A stretch of 32,195 nt of DNA, taken from contig JAUIJH010000049.1 of assembly GCA_030431335.1 (NCBI GenBank), forward strand, positions 1 to 32,195, written 5' to 3'. This document shows positions 1-7,191 of this stretch, piece after piece (the first letter of the stretch is position 1; every line of letters starts with the position of its first letter). The translations under genes and the position numbers were made by a program. This stretch comes from Alphaproteobacteria bacterium. GTDB lineage: Bacteria > Pseudomonadota > Alphaproteobacteria > Rhizobiales > Amorphaceae. The notes beneath the pieces are model-generated. The model was not told where the DNA came from. It searched no databases and was given only the letters and a program-made list of their open reading frames with translations.

Positions 1-4
1 AGCT

Positions 5-20
5 GAACGCCTCGAAAAAC
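5..20 (+). repeat. IS5-type left terminal inverted repeat
   Basis: It reads GAACGCCTCGAAAAAC and matches the reverse complement of 1262-1277 at 13 of 16 positions. Confidence 0.65.
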
Positions 21-67
21 CCACACGAATCGGGCCGACTGGTTTTGGGCGTGGCGGGAGGCGAGCG

Positions 68-1147
68 ATGCGCGGACAGCCGGGTTTCTTCGACGTCGAG
101 GATCGTCTGCAGCGGCTGAGTGATCTCGGCGACCAGCTGGACGCCTTTGCCAGGGTCGTCGACTTCGAGATGTTTCGCCCCGAGCTGGAGGCGGCGCTGG
201 GCTACTCCGACCGCTCCAGAGGCGGCCGGCCGCCATTCGATCCGGTGATGATGTTCAAGATCCTCGTGATCCAGGCCAGCAATAATCTCTCCGACGACCG
301 CGCCGAGTTCCTGATCAACGACCGCCTGTCGTTCATGCGCTTCCTTGGGCTCGGCCTCGCCGACAAGGCGCCGGATGCAAAGACGATCTGGATCTTCCGC
401 GAGCGACTGACGAAGGCCGGCGCGATCGAGGGCCTGTTCGCCCGCTTCGATGCCGCGGTGCGCGAGGCCGGGTACATTCCCATGTCCGGTCAGATCGTCG
501 ACGCCAGCCTCATCGCAGCGCCGAAGCAGCGCAACAGCGACGGCGAGAAGGCCGACATCAAGGCCGGCCGCGTTCCGCAGGCGTGGCAGGGCCATCCCGC
601 AAAGCTACGCTAGAAGGACCGCGACGCCCGCTGGACGCTGGTCTTTGGCAAGGCCCGCGAGCGCGAGGACGGCACCTGCCACGCCGACATCGCGATCCCC
701 GTCTTCGGCTACAAGAACCACATCTCGATCGACCAGCGGCACGGCTTCATCCGCAAATGGGACGTGACCGACGCGGCCGCCCACGACGGCGCCATGCTGC
801 GCCGGGGGCTGCTCGACCGCAGCAATACCGCCTCGACCGTGTGGGCCGACAGCGCCTATCGATCGAAGGCGAACGAGGGGTTCATGGACGCCCATGGCTT
901 CAAGAGCGAGGTTCACCGCCGCAAGCCGAAGGGGCGACCGATGGCCCCGAACATCCGCCGCGGCAATACCACTCGCTCGGCCGTCCGTGCCGCTGTCGAG
1001 CCGGTCTTCTCCCATCAGAAGGGAGCGATGGCGCTGACGGTCCGAACTGTCGGGATCGCCCGCGCCAAGGCCAAGATCGGCCTCGCCAACCTCACGTACA
1101 ACATCAGACGCCTCGTCTTCCACGAGCGCCGCGCCGGTCTCGCCTGA
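68..1147 (+). pseudogene. IS5-family transposase with in-frame amber stop
   Basis: This is a DDE transposase that would move the surrounding element. Reading from ATG 68, with a GGAGG ribosome site 7 nt upstream, gives 181 residues, then TAG at 611-613. The same frame stays open to 1147, so the full product would be 359 residues. The N-terminal DUF772-like part holds SRGGRPPFDPVMMFK. The DDE residues are visible as QIVDAS before the stop, and WADSAYRS and AVEPVFSHQK after it. Relatives usually have a Gln codon where the TAG lies (PAKLxQKDRDARW), so a single CAG to TAG change is the simplest cause. No second fault is seen. The element is probably immobile unless the stop is read through or an intact copy acts in trans. 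Confidence 0.85.
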
Positions 1148-1252
1148 CCGGCGGCCCACGGTGGGGCGGGCACCCGCCGCAGTATCAACCCGGGGACCAC
1201 ACCCGCTTGCCGAGACGACGCGCCGACGCCTCGGGGCAGACCGCCATCGTCC

Positions 1253-1468
1253 TCAAAGCGTGTTCTTCGAGGTTTTCAGCTCGCGGTTGAGAAGGGCCGT
1301 GATGCGGCGGTAGCCGTAGGTCGGCCGCTCGTCGACGAGGCGGCGAATGAGCGGCAGCAGTTCCGCGTCGCCGGTCTTCTCGTACGGGCCACGGGCCTTC
1401 GATCGGCCACCCGACCGTTCGATGAGATTGGATCGGGAGACGCCAAGCGCCTCGGCCACGCGTTTCAT
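1253..1468 (-). pseudogene. IS3-family transposase OrfB, N-terminal fragment
   Basis: Only about 63 residues of the usual 270-300 remain. They include the HTH_21-like start MKRVAEALGVSRSNL and the typical PTYGYRRITALLNREL. The IS3 frame ends at the junction with the IS5-type element (1278-1281), after which seven foreign codons from the inverted repeat lead to a stop at 1253. The DDE integrase core is absent here. The ATG at 1468 overlaps the orfA stop as ATGA, and orfB lies in the -1 frame relative to orfA, as in the family. Confidence 0.8.
1262..1277 (-). repeat. IS5-type right terminal inverted repeat
   Basis: On the minus strand it reads GAAAACCTCGAAGAAC, partner of 5-20. Just outside lies AGCT, and outside that the intact coding frame of an IS3-type orfB, so the junction between the two elements is exact here. 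Confidence 0.65.
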
Positions 1469-1854
1469 CGGGAACCGTCCTTCGGCAGCGACAGCGGCCG
1501 CCAGGTCGGTTTTTTTGCCTGTGCCTTGGAGAGTGCCTCGCGCAGGATCTCGTTCTCCATCGTCTTGCGGCCGAGGAGGCGCTCGAGCTCGCGGACCTTG
1601 TCTTCGAGCTTCTTCACTTCGGAGCTGCCCACAACCGGCTCGTCCGATCCCACGGCTGCGACGCCTCCTTCGTTCATCAGGCGTCGCCAGCGGTAGAGAA
1701 GGTTCGGCGCGACGCCGTTGCGCCTGGCGACCGACGAGACCGTCTCGCCAGGCTCCAGGCTCTCCTCGATGATCCGCAGCTTCTCGTCCGTCGACCAGTA
1801 CCGTCGACGCCGCGTCCCCGTGATCAGCTCGATGCGCTGATAGTCCTCCGACAT
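1465..1854 (-). CDS. IS3-family (IS2-like) transposase OrfA
   Basis: This 129-residue DNA-binding subunit carries a helix-turn-helix of the HTH_Tnp_1 type at about residues 17-60 (STDEKLRIIEESLEPGETVS, then SVARRNGVAPNLLYRWRR). An alpha-helical leucine-zipper part follows at about 80-115 (VRELERLLGRKTMENEILRE). In this family OrfA binds the inverted repeats and is fused to OrfB by -1 frameshifting to make the active transposase. A run of seven A at the KK codons near the 3' end is the likely slip site. The gene looks intact, but its element lacks a functional orfB in this window. Confidence 0.85.
   Translation of the reverse strand: MSEDYQRIELITGTRRRRYWSTDEKLRIIEESLEPGETVSSVARRNGVAPNLLYRWRRLMNEGGVAAVGSDEPVVGSSEVKKLEDKVRELERLLGRKTMENEILREALSKAQAKKPTWRPLSLPKDGSR
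1510..1516 (-). promoter_or_regulatory. Probable programmed -1 frameshift site
   Basis: On the minus strand the codons GCA AAA AAA CCG give a run of seven A, about 40 nt before the orfA stop. orfB is in the -1 frame, so slipping here would fuse OrfA to OrfB, as is known for IS3-family elements. Confidence 0.6.
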
Positions 1855-1863
1855 AAGCCCGTC

Positions 1864-1881
1864 CTCAAGGATATCCTTGAG
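1864..1881 (-). repeat. 18-bp perfect palindrome over the IS3 orfA ribosome site
   Basis: CTCAAGGATATCCTTGAG is perfectly self-complementary. Its orfA-proximal arm ends in TTGAGG, which continues into GAGGACGG, the only Shine-Dalgarno-like sequence before the orfA ATG at 1854. In RNA a hairpin here could hide the ribosome site; in DNA it could be an operator. Confidence 0.5.
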
Positions 1882-1892
1882 CCTTCCTGCTT

Positions 1893-1922
1893 ACGCCAGC
1901 TGTCCGATCGAAACGGGGGGCA
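1893..1922 (-). repeat. Candidate IS3-type terminal inverted repeat
   Basis: The minus strand starts TGCCCCCCGTTTCG at 1922, similar in style to ends of IS3-family elements that begin with TG. Its partner lies outside the window, so the exact boundary is inferred. Confidence 0.45.
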
Positions 1923-2031
1923 CTTCACTCGGTCTCCAGCAGGTAGGCGATCGCAGATTGAACCGTGGGGGCTAGTTCGGCTAAGGCTAGGTCAATATCA
2001 GCGCTGTCGAAATTAGACAGAGCGCAGCGGA

Positions 2032-2769
2032 ATGATCACCATCTGGTCCAAAGGGCGCACGGCTCATCATCCCTACTACCTTTGCCCGAACAATCGGAGC
2101 GCATGCCCAAGCTATGGAAAGTCGATCCGGCGTGATGTTCTGGAGGGCGAGTTTCAAACGGCTCTGGAATCCGTGACGCCCAGCGACGTGCTTTCTCGTG
2201 TCGCTGAGCGAATGTTCAAGGATTTGTGGGAGCGCCGCCTGGCTATGGAGCAGGAGCAGACCAAAGCGCTGTCGGCAAAGCTTGCCAAAGCCGAGCAAGA
2301 TATCGGTAAATTGCTGGAGCGCGTGTTGGACGCAAGCCTGCCAAGCGTTGTCGCGGCTTATGAAGGCCGCATCTCCGCGCTTGAAAAGGAAAAGCTACTG
2401 CTCCGGGAAAAAATCGCTGATGGCGTCAAGCCCAAGCTGACTTGCGACCAAACACTTAGAACCGCCCTCGCATTCCTCGCGAACCCGCGTCAACTCTGGG
2501 ATTCTGGTCATCTGGAGATGCGTCGGACCGTGCTGAAACTCGTCTGGGGCGGTCGGTTGGAATACCGTCGAAACGAAGGTTTTAGAACCCCAGATCTGTC
2601 TTTACCCTTCAGGGTGTTAGGGCAGATTTCCGGTGATCTTAAAGAGATGGCGCGCCGGGGAGGATTCGAACCCCCGACCCCCAGATTCGTAGTCTGGTGC
2701 TCTATCCAGCTGAGCTACCGGCGCCTGTGGCCTGTTCGGCCGTGCGGGGCGTGCCCGCGAGGCGCATGA
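2032..2769 (+). pseudogene. Large serine recombinase, C-terminal remnant reading into the tRNA
   Basis: The fragment matches the zinc-ribbon and coiled-coil end of large serine recombinases. WSKGRTAHHPYYLC and then C-X6-C are the second half of the zinc ribbon. A long helical region follows (about residues 60-135, LSAKLAKAEQDIGKLLERV). The catalytic N-terminal resolvase domain and first zinc-ribbon half are missing: the frame is closed by TAG at 2014-2016 and an IS3-type end lies about 110 bp upstream. From about residue 206 the frame reads antisense through the tRNA-Arg gene (RRGGFEPPTPRFVVW), so the true 3' end of the original gene cannot be told. GC content is clearly lower than in the flanks. 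Product inactive for recombination; the ATG at 2032 is only the first start left in the frame. Confidence 0.75.
2648..2724 (-). tRNA. tRNA-Arg (anticodon ACG)
   Basis: The 77-nt cloverleaf has an acceptor of GCGCCGG with CCGGCGC, a D-stem GCTC/GAGC and an anticodon arm CCAGA-CTACGAA-TCTGG giving anticodon ACG. The T-arm has loop TTCGAAT and a G-T pair in the stem; the discriminator is G and CCA is encoded. It reads CGU, and also CGC and CGA if A34 is converted to inosine. Its 3' end faces the recombinase remnant, which is the usual position of an integrase relative to a tRNA attachment site. Confidence 0.95.
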
Positions 2770-2796
2770 TCTAGCTGCCACTCAGCGCGAATGCAA
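2768..2796 (-). promoter_or_regulatory. Candidate promoter for tRNA-Arg
   Basis: On the minus strand TTGCAT and TAGATC are separated by 17 bp, leaving a leader of about 40 nt before the tRNA. The site lies in the gap after the aminotransferase gene. Sequence match only. Confidence 0.4.
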
Positions 2797-2842
2797 CACC
2801 GTCGAGGCAGAATTCGGCGGCGGTGGACAACGCGTTGGCCCG

Positions 2843-3955
2843 CTATGCGCCGGCGGAGGTCGAAAGGCGGGCGAGGGCGCGCGCAAGGGCTGCGGCAAAG
2901 GCGTCCAACATCGCCTCTGGGCCGGCGCTGATGCGGATGCAGCGGTCCTGCGGGGCGACGAACGGCATCCGCGCGAAAATGCCCTCCTGGGCCAGCGCAG
3001 CGACGAGGGCGCGGGAGAAATCGCCGTCGTGGCCGGTGTCGAGGGCGACGAAATTGGTCGCGCTCGGCAAGGCCTTGAGGCCGTGGGCCGCGCCGATCTC
3101 GCCGATGCGCGTCTTGGCCGCGGCGACGTTGGCGAGGACGCCGGCCAGGAACGGGGCGTCGTCGAGGGCGGCGAGGGCGCCGGCCTGCGCCAGGCGATTG
3201 ACGCCGAAATGATTGCGCACGAGGTCGAAGGAGGAGGCGATCTCGCCGCTGGTGAGCGCGTAGCCGACGCGTGCGCCCGCCATCGCGTAGGCCTTCGAGA
3301 AGGTGCGCAGGCGGATGAGGCGCGGATGGGCGAAATCGTCCGGCAGCAGGGCGCCGGCGGGCGCGAACTCGCCGTACGCCTCGTCCAGCACCAGGAGCGC
3401 GGTGGACGGCAGCGCCTCGACCATCGCCGCAACGCGGGCGGCGTCGTGGAAGGTGCCCATCGGGTTGTCGGGGTTGGCGAGGTAGACGAGGGGGGCGCCG
3501 GTCTCGGCGGCGGCGGCGATGAGGGCGTCCGGATCCTCGTGATCGTCGCGGTAGGGGACGAGGACGGGCCGGCCGCCGACGGCGCGCACATGGTAGAGGA
3601 AGGTGGGGTAGGCGCCGGCGGAGGAGACGACGGGCGTGCCGTCGTCGACGAAGAGCCGCACGAGGGTGCCCAGGATGCTGTCGATCCCCTCGCCGACGGA
3701 GATCCGCGAAGGCGGCACACCGTGGTGCGCCGCCAATGCGTCGATCAGGTCGTGGTTCTCCGGGTCGCCGTATTGCCAGACGCCGCGGGCCGCTTCCGCC
3801 ATCGCCGCGATTGCCTTCGGCGAGGGGCCGAAGGGGTTCTCGTTGGCGCCGAGGCGGGCCGCGAAGGGCGCGCCCCGGTCACGCTCCTGGCGCTCCGGGC
3901 CGACGAAGGGGATCGTCTTGGGCAGCGCCGCAATGCGCGGCGGAAACGGCAGCAC
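2843..3955 (-). CDS. HisC-like PLP-dependent aminotransferase
   Basis: The 370-residue fold-type I aminotransferase is of the histidinol-phosphate/aromatic type. ANENPFGPS (about 37-45) is the substrate-binding N-terminal motif. NPDNP at 161-165 and DEAY at 191-194 contact the cofactor. TFSKAYAMAGARVGYA carries the PLP lysine (K221) and the phosphate-binding Arg (R229). The start is GTG, only 3 nt after the ahcY stop, so translation is likely coupled. The family covers histidinol phosphate, aromatic amino acids and some keto-acid transaminations. Next to ahcY, a role in methionine or aromatic amino-acid turnover is as likely as histidine synthesis. No his genes are nearby. The family call is firm; the substrate is not. 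Confidence 0.85.
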   Translation of the reverse strand: MLPFPPRIAALPKTIPFVGPERQERDRGAPFAARLGANENPFGPSPKAIAAMAEAARGVWQYGDPENHDLIDALAAHHGVPPSRISVGEGIDSILGTLVRLFVDDGTPVVSSAGAYPTFLYHVRAVGGRPVLVPYRDDHEDPDALIAAAAETGAPLVYLANPDNPMGTFHDAARVAAMVEALPSTALLVLDEAYGEFAPAGALLPDDFAHPRLIRLRTFSKAYAMAGARVGYALTSGEIASSFDLVRNHFGVNRLAQAGALAALDDAPFLAGVLANVAAAKTRIGEIGAAHGLKALPSATNFVALDTGHDGDFSRALVAALAQEGIFARMPFVAPQDRCIRISAGPEAMLDAFAAALARALARLSTSAGA

Positions 3956-3958
3956 GGG

Positions 3959-5356
3959 TCAGTACCGGTAGGCTTCGGACTTGAAGGGGCCGGTCTTGTC
4001 GACGCCGATATAGGCGGCCTGCGCGTCGGACAGCTCCGTCAGCTTGGCGCCCAGCTTGGCGAGGTGCAGCTCCGCCACCTTCTCGTCGAGATGCTTGGGC
4101 AGCACGTAGACCTTGTTCTCGTACTTGTCCGCGCTGGTCCAAAGCTCGATCTGCGCCAGCGTCTGGTTGGAGAAGGACGCGGACATCACGAAGGAGGGGT
4201 GGCCCGTGGCGTTGCCGAGGTTGACGAGACGGCCTTCGGACAGGAGCACCATGCGCTTGCCGTCGGGGAACTCCACCAGGTCGACCTGCGGCTTGACGTT
4301 CTTCCACTTCATGTTGCGCAGCGAGGCCACCTGGATCTCGTTGTCGAAGTGGCCGATGTTGCAGACGATCGCCATGTCCTTCAGCTTGCGCATGTGGTCC
4401 AGCGTGACGACGTCCTTGTTGCCGGTGGCCGTGACCAGGATGTCGGCGCGCGGGGCGGCCTCGTCCAGCGTCACCACCTCGTAGCCGTCCATGGCGGCCT
4501 GCAGGGCGCAGATCGGGTCGATCTCCGTCACCAGCACACGCGCGCCCGCGCCGCGCAGCGAGGCGGCCGAGCCCTTGCCCACGTCGCCATAGCCGCACAC
4601 GATGGCGACCTTGCCGGCCATCATCACGTCGGTGCCGCGACGGATCGCGTCCACCAGGCTTTCCCGGCAGCCGTACTTGTTGTCGAACTTCGACTTGGTC
4701 ACCGAATCGTTGACGTTGATGGCCGGGAAGGGGAGCTCGCCCTTCTTCTCCAGCTGGTAGAGGCGCAGCACGCCCGTGGTCGTCTCCTCGGAGACGCCGC
4801 GGATCGCGTCGCGGCAGCGCGAGTAGAAGGTGGCGTCGCTGTCCAGCCGGCGGCGGATGGTGGCGAACAGCGCCTCCTCTTCCTCGTTGGCCGGGTTGTC
4901 GAGCACGGACGCGTCGGTCTCGGCCTTGGCGCCGAGCATGACGAGCATCGTCGCGTCGCCGCCGTCGTCCAGGATCATGTTGCAGGTCTCGCCGTCGCCC
5001 CAGTCGAGGATGCGGTCGGCGTAGTCCCAGTACTCGGTCAGGTTCTCGCCCTTGACGGCGAAAACGGGGATGCCGGCGGCGGCGATGGCGGCGGCGGCGT
5101 GGTCCTGCGTGGAAAACACGTTGCAGGAGGCCCAGCGCACCTCGGCGCCCAGCGCCACCAGCGTTTCGATCAGGACGGCCGTCTGGATGGTCATGTGCAG
5201 CGAGCCGGCGATGCGCGCGCCCTTCAGCGGCTGCGCGGCGGCATTCTCCTGGCGCACGGCCATGAGGCCGGGCATTTCCACCTCGGCCATATCGATTTCC
5301 GTCCGGCCGTAATCGGCCAGCTCGATGTCTTTGACGACGTATTCGACGTCCACCAT
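3959..5356 (-). CDS. ahcY: Adenosylhomocysteinase (S-adenosyl-L-homocysteine hydrolase)
   Basis: The enzyme splits S-adenosylhomocysteine, the product of SAM-dependent methylation, into adenosine and homocysteine. This relieves product inhibition of methyltransferases and feeds methionine synthesis. The 465 residues start [31 protein letters not shown] carries the active-site His (H54). [10 protein letters not shown] near residue 255 is the NAD-binding glycine motif. The C-terminus ends in YRY, as in the family (residues from it complete the neighbouring NAD site). The length includes the roughly 40-residue insertion common in bacterial and plant enzymes. ATG 5356 has AAGGGA about 6 nt upstream. 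It is the first gene of a two-gene unit with the aminotransferase; a promoter and palindrome lie just upstream. Confidence 0.97.
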   Translation of the reverse strand: MVDVEYVVKDIELADYGRTEIDMAEVEMPGLMAVRQENAAAQPLKGARIAGSLHMTIQTAVLIETLVALGAEVRWASCNVFSTQDHAAAAIAAAGIPVFAVKGENLTEYWDYADRILDWGDGETCNMILDDGGDATMLVMLGAKAETDASVLDNPANEEEEALFATIRRRLDSDATFYSRCRDAIRGVSEETTTGVLRLYQLEKKGELPFPAINVNDSVTKSKFDNKYGCRESLVDAIRRGTDVMMAGKVAIVCGYGDVGKGSAASLRGAGARVLVTEIDPICALQAAMDGYEVVTLDEAAPRADILVTATGNKDVVTLDHMRKLKDMAIVCNIGHFDNEIQVASLRNMKWKNVKPQVDLVEFPDGKRMVLLSEGRLVNLGNATGHPSFVMSASFSNQTLAQIELWTSADKYENKVYVLPKHLDEKVAELHLAKLGAKLTELSDAQAAYIGVDKTGPFKSEAYRY

Positions 5357-5385
5357 GAACAGTTCCCTTATTCAGCGTTGCCGGG

Positions 5386-5414
5386 GGTATAGGGTCGCCG
5401 GGGCTGTCGTGCAA
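5386..5414 (-). promoter_or_regulatory. ahcY promoter (-35/-10)
   Basis: On the minus strand TTGCAC and TATACC are spaced by 17 bp. A start around 5379 would leave only about 22 nt of leader, too short for a riboswitch. Confidence 0.55.
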
Positions 5415-5418
5415 GGAT

Positions 5419-5434
5419 ATAAAGATATCGTTAT
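5419..5434 (-). promoter_or_regulatory. Palindromic candidate operator upstream of ahcY
   Basis: ATAACGATATCTTTAT is a 16-bp palindrome with one mismatched pair, strikingly AT-rich for this genome, and 4 bp upstream of the -35 box. ArsR-type regulators of the SAH cycle (SahR) are known to control ahcY in some proteobacteria by AT-rich palindromes. The match to that factor is an inference. Confidence 0.45.
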
Positions 5435-5461
5435 GCCAGCCCGGTCGCAGCCACGCGTTTA

Positions 5462-5482
5462 AACCGTGACGGTTGCTGCAAC
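5462..5482. repeat. Two overlapping short palindromes in the ahcY/radical SAM divergent gap
   Basis: AACCGTGACGGTT (5462-5474) and GTTGCTGCAAC (5472-5482) are each perfect around a central base and share 3 bp. They lie just upstream of the radical SAM gene and could be an operator for it. No regulator is identified. Confidence 0.3.
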
Positions 5483-5503
5483 TCCAACTAAGATGCATCC
5501 AAG

Positions 5504-7189
5504 TTGATGGGGTGGTGTATGACGATGATCGATCCGACAGGCGGCACGCCGGGGGACGCTCTCGCGAACCCGCGCCTGACGCCGCCGAAGGTCCTGATGA
5601 TCCAGCCCCTTTTCATGGGCGGTTCGTTCTGGTCCTTCGAGGAAACCTCGCGCATGTACGGCGCGGAATACCCGATGCCGCCGCTCGGCCTCGCGACGGT
5701 CGCGGCCATGCTGCCGGCCGATTGGGACATCACGATCAAGGATCGCAACATCGAGGAGGTGGGCGCGGCCGATATCGCCGCGGCCGACCTCGTGATGACC
5801 GGCGGCATGCTGCCGCAGCGGCGCGACCTGCTCGAGGTCATCGCGCTCGCCCAGTCGATGGGCAAGAAGGTGGTGGCCGGCGGGCCGGACATCATGTCCT
5901 CCTCGCACATCTACGAGCATGTCGACTTCCTGGTGGTGGGCGAGGCGGAGACCGTCATCGACGCGTTCATCGCCGCCTGGCGCGGCGGCGTCGAGCGCCA
6001 GCGCTTCGATGCGGAGAAGTTCACCGCCGACGTGACGCGCTCGCCCACGCCGCGGTTCGACCTGCTGCGCCGCGACAAATACCTGCAGATGACGGTGCAA
6101 TACTCGCGCGGCTGCCCGTTCACCTGCGAGTTCTGCGACATCATCGAGCTGTTCGGCCGCCGCCCGCGCGCCAAGGAAACCGCGCAGATCCTCGCCGAGC
6201 TGGACGCGATCTACGCGCTCGGCTACCGCGGCCACGTCAACTTCGTGGACGACAACCTGATCGGCAACAAGAAGGCGGTGAAGGCGTTCCTGCCCCATCT
6301 GATCGCCTGGCAGGAGGCCAACGGCTGGCCGTTCGACTTCTCCACCGAGGCCTCGCTGAACCTCGCCGACGACCAGGAGCTGATGGCGCTGATGTCGAAG
6401 GCCGGCTTCCTCGGCGTCTTCATCGGCATCGAGAGCCCCGATCCGGTGGTCCTCAATGCGACCCGGAAGAAACAGAACATGAAGCGCGACATCGCCGAGA
6501 GCGTGCACAAGGTGTACGCCAACGGCATGGCCGTGCTGGCTGGCTTCATCATCGGCTTTGACGAGGAGAAGGGCGCGGTGGGCGATGCCCTCGTGGAGCT
6601 GATCGAGGATTGCGCCATCCCCGTCGCCATGGTGGGCCTCCTCTACGCACTGCCCGAGACGCAGCTCACCCGCCGCCTCGCCGCCGAGGGGCGCCTGCAC
6701 GATCAGGCAGTGGATGTGCTCGACACCACCATCGGCGCGGACCAGTGCACCCAGGGCCTCAACTTCGACACCGTTCGCCCGCGCGAGGAGATTCTGACCG
6801 ATTTCCGCACCGTCGTCGCGCGCATCTACGACGACGAGCGCTACCACATGCGGGTGCGCCGGATGGCCGATCTGATGGCCTTCCCCGACGCCAAGATCGA
6901 CGTATTCCGCTCCGGCTTCCTGAAGAATGCGACCATGTTCCTGCGCCTGAGCTGGCACATGGGCGTCAAGGCGAAGAGCGGCAAGCGGCTTTACTGGGGC
7001 ACGCTGATCCACGCGCTGCGGCGCAATTCCAACACGCTGGAGGCGGTCTTCCTGTCGCTGGCCGCCTATACCCACACCGGCCCGTTCTCCCGCTCGGTGC
7101 TCAAGGCGATCGACGCGAAGATCGTGGCGGCGCGAAACGCGTCCGCCAGTGCAACCACCGGCGGCCTGCAAACCATCGCCGCGGAGTAG
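5504..7189 (+). CDS. B12-binding-domain radical SAM protein (DUF4070-type)
   Basis: The class B radical SAM enzyme has up to 561 residues. An N-terminal Rossmann-like B12-binding domain (about 25-160) holds PPLGLATVAAML and a GGPD turn. It has KDRNIEEVG where DxHxxG is usual, so the cobalt-ligating His appears absent. The radical SAM core carries SRGCPFTCEFCDI, the C-X3-C-X2-C 4Fe-4S motif near residue 204, followed by HVNFVDDNLIGN and IGIESP. The C-terminal third fits DUF4070. Hopanoid methylases HpnP and HpnR belong to this broad group, but the substrate cannot be told. The first possible start is TTG 5504; ATG 5507, 5519 or 5525 are alternatives, and a GGGG run at 5509-5512 favours 5519 or 5525. 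It converges with the next gene, with 2 bp between the stops. Confidence 0.85.
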   Translation: MMGWCMTMIDPTGGTPGDALANPRLTPPKVLMIQPLFMGGSFWSFEETSRMYGAEYPMPPLGLATVAAMLPADWDITIKDRNIEEVGAADIAAADLVMTGGMLPQRRDLLEVIALAQSMGKKVVAGGPDIMSSSHIYEHVDFLVVGEAETVIDAFIAAWRGGVERQRFDAEKFTADVTRSPTPRFDLLRRDKYLQMTVQYSRGCPFTCEFCDIIELFGRRPRAKETAQILAELDAIYALGYRGHVNFVDDNLIGNKKAVKAFLPHLIAWQEANGWPFDFSTEASLNLADDQELMALMSKAGFLGVFIGIESPDPVVLNATRKKQNMKRDIAESVHKVYANGMAVLAGFIIGFDEEKGAVGDALVELIEDCAIPVAMVGLLYALPETQLTRRLAAEGRLHDQAVDVLDTTIGADQCTQGLNFDTVRPREEILTDFRTVVARIYDDERYHMRVRRMADLMAFPDAKIDVFRSGFLKNATMFLRLSWHMGVKAKSGKRLYWGTLIHALRRNSNTLEAVFLSLAAYTHTGPFSRSVLKAIDAKIVAARNASASATTGGLQTIAAE

Positions 7190-7191
7190 GC

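Larger units (their letters stand above)
5..1277 (+). mobile_element. IS5-family insertion sequence, nested in an IS3-family element
   Basis: The element is bounded by 16-bp imperfect inverted repeats at 5-20 and 1262-1277 (13 of 16 match). It is flanked on both sides by AGCT (1-4 and 1278-1281), which fits a 4-bp target duplication as known for the IS5 group. AGCT is its own complement, so it could instead be the outer 4 bp of the repeats. The element holds one transposase gene, broken by a stop codon. It interrupts the orfB of an IS3-type element lying to its right; the left part of that orfB would be outside the window. The window starting exactly at the element's edge suggests an assembly break at a repeated sequence. 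Confidence 0.75.
1278..1922 (-). mobile_element. IS3-family (IS2-like) element, truncated by the IS5 insertion
   Basis: The leftward element carries orfA (1465-1854) and the first part of orfB (up to 1468). Its orfA-side end is probably at 1922, where the minus strand begins TGCCCCCCGTTTCGATCGG, matching the 5'-TG ends of IS3-family elements. The other end is off the window beyond the IS5-type insertion. OrfA composition and its leucine zipper resemble the IS2 subgroup. Confidence 0.7.

Noticed and set aside
3029-5392. A 787-codon open frame on the plus strand over hisC-like and ahcY genes
   Set aside because: It is rich in His, Val, Gly, Asp and Arg with no domain. It is the antisense shadow expected of GC-rich coding DNA; the minus-strand genes have clear motifs.
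5357-5470. SAH or SAM riboswitch upstream of ahcY
   Set aside because: The likely promoter leaves about 22 nt of leader, and I saw no conserved riboswitch core or pairing.
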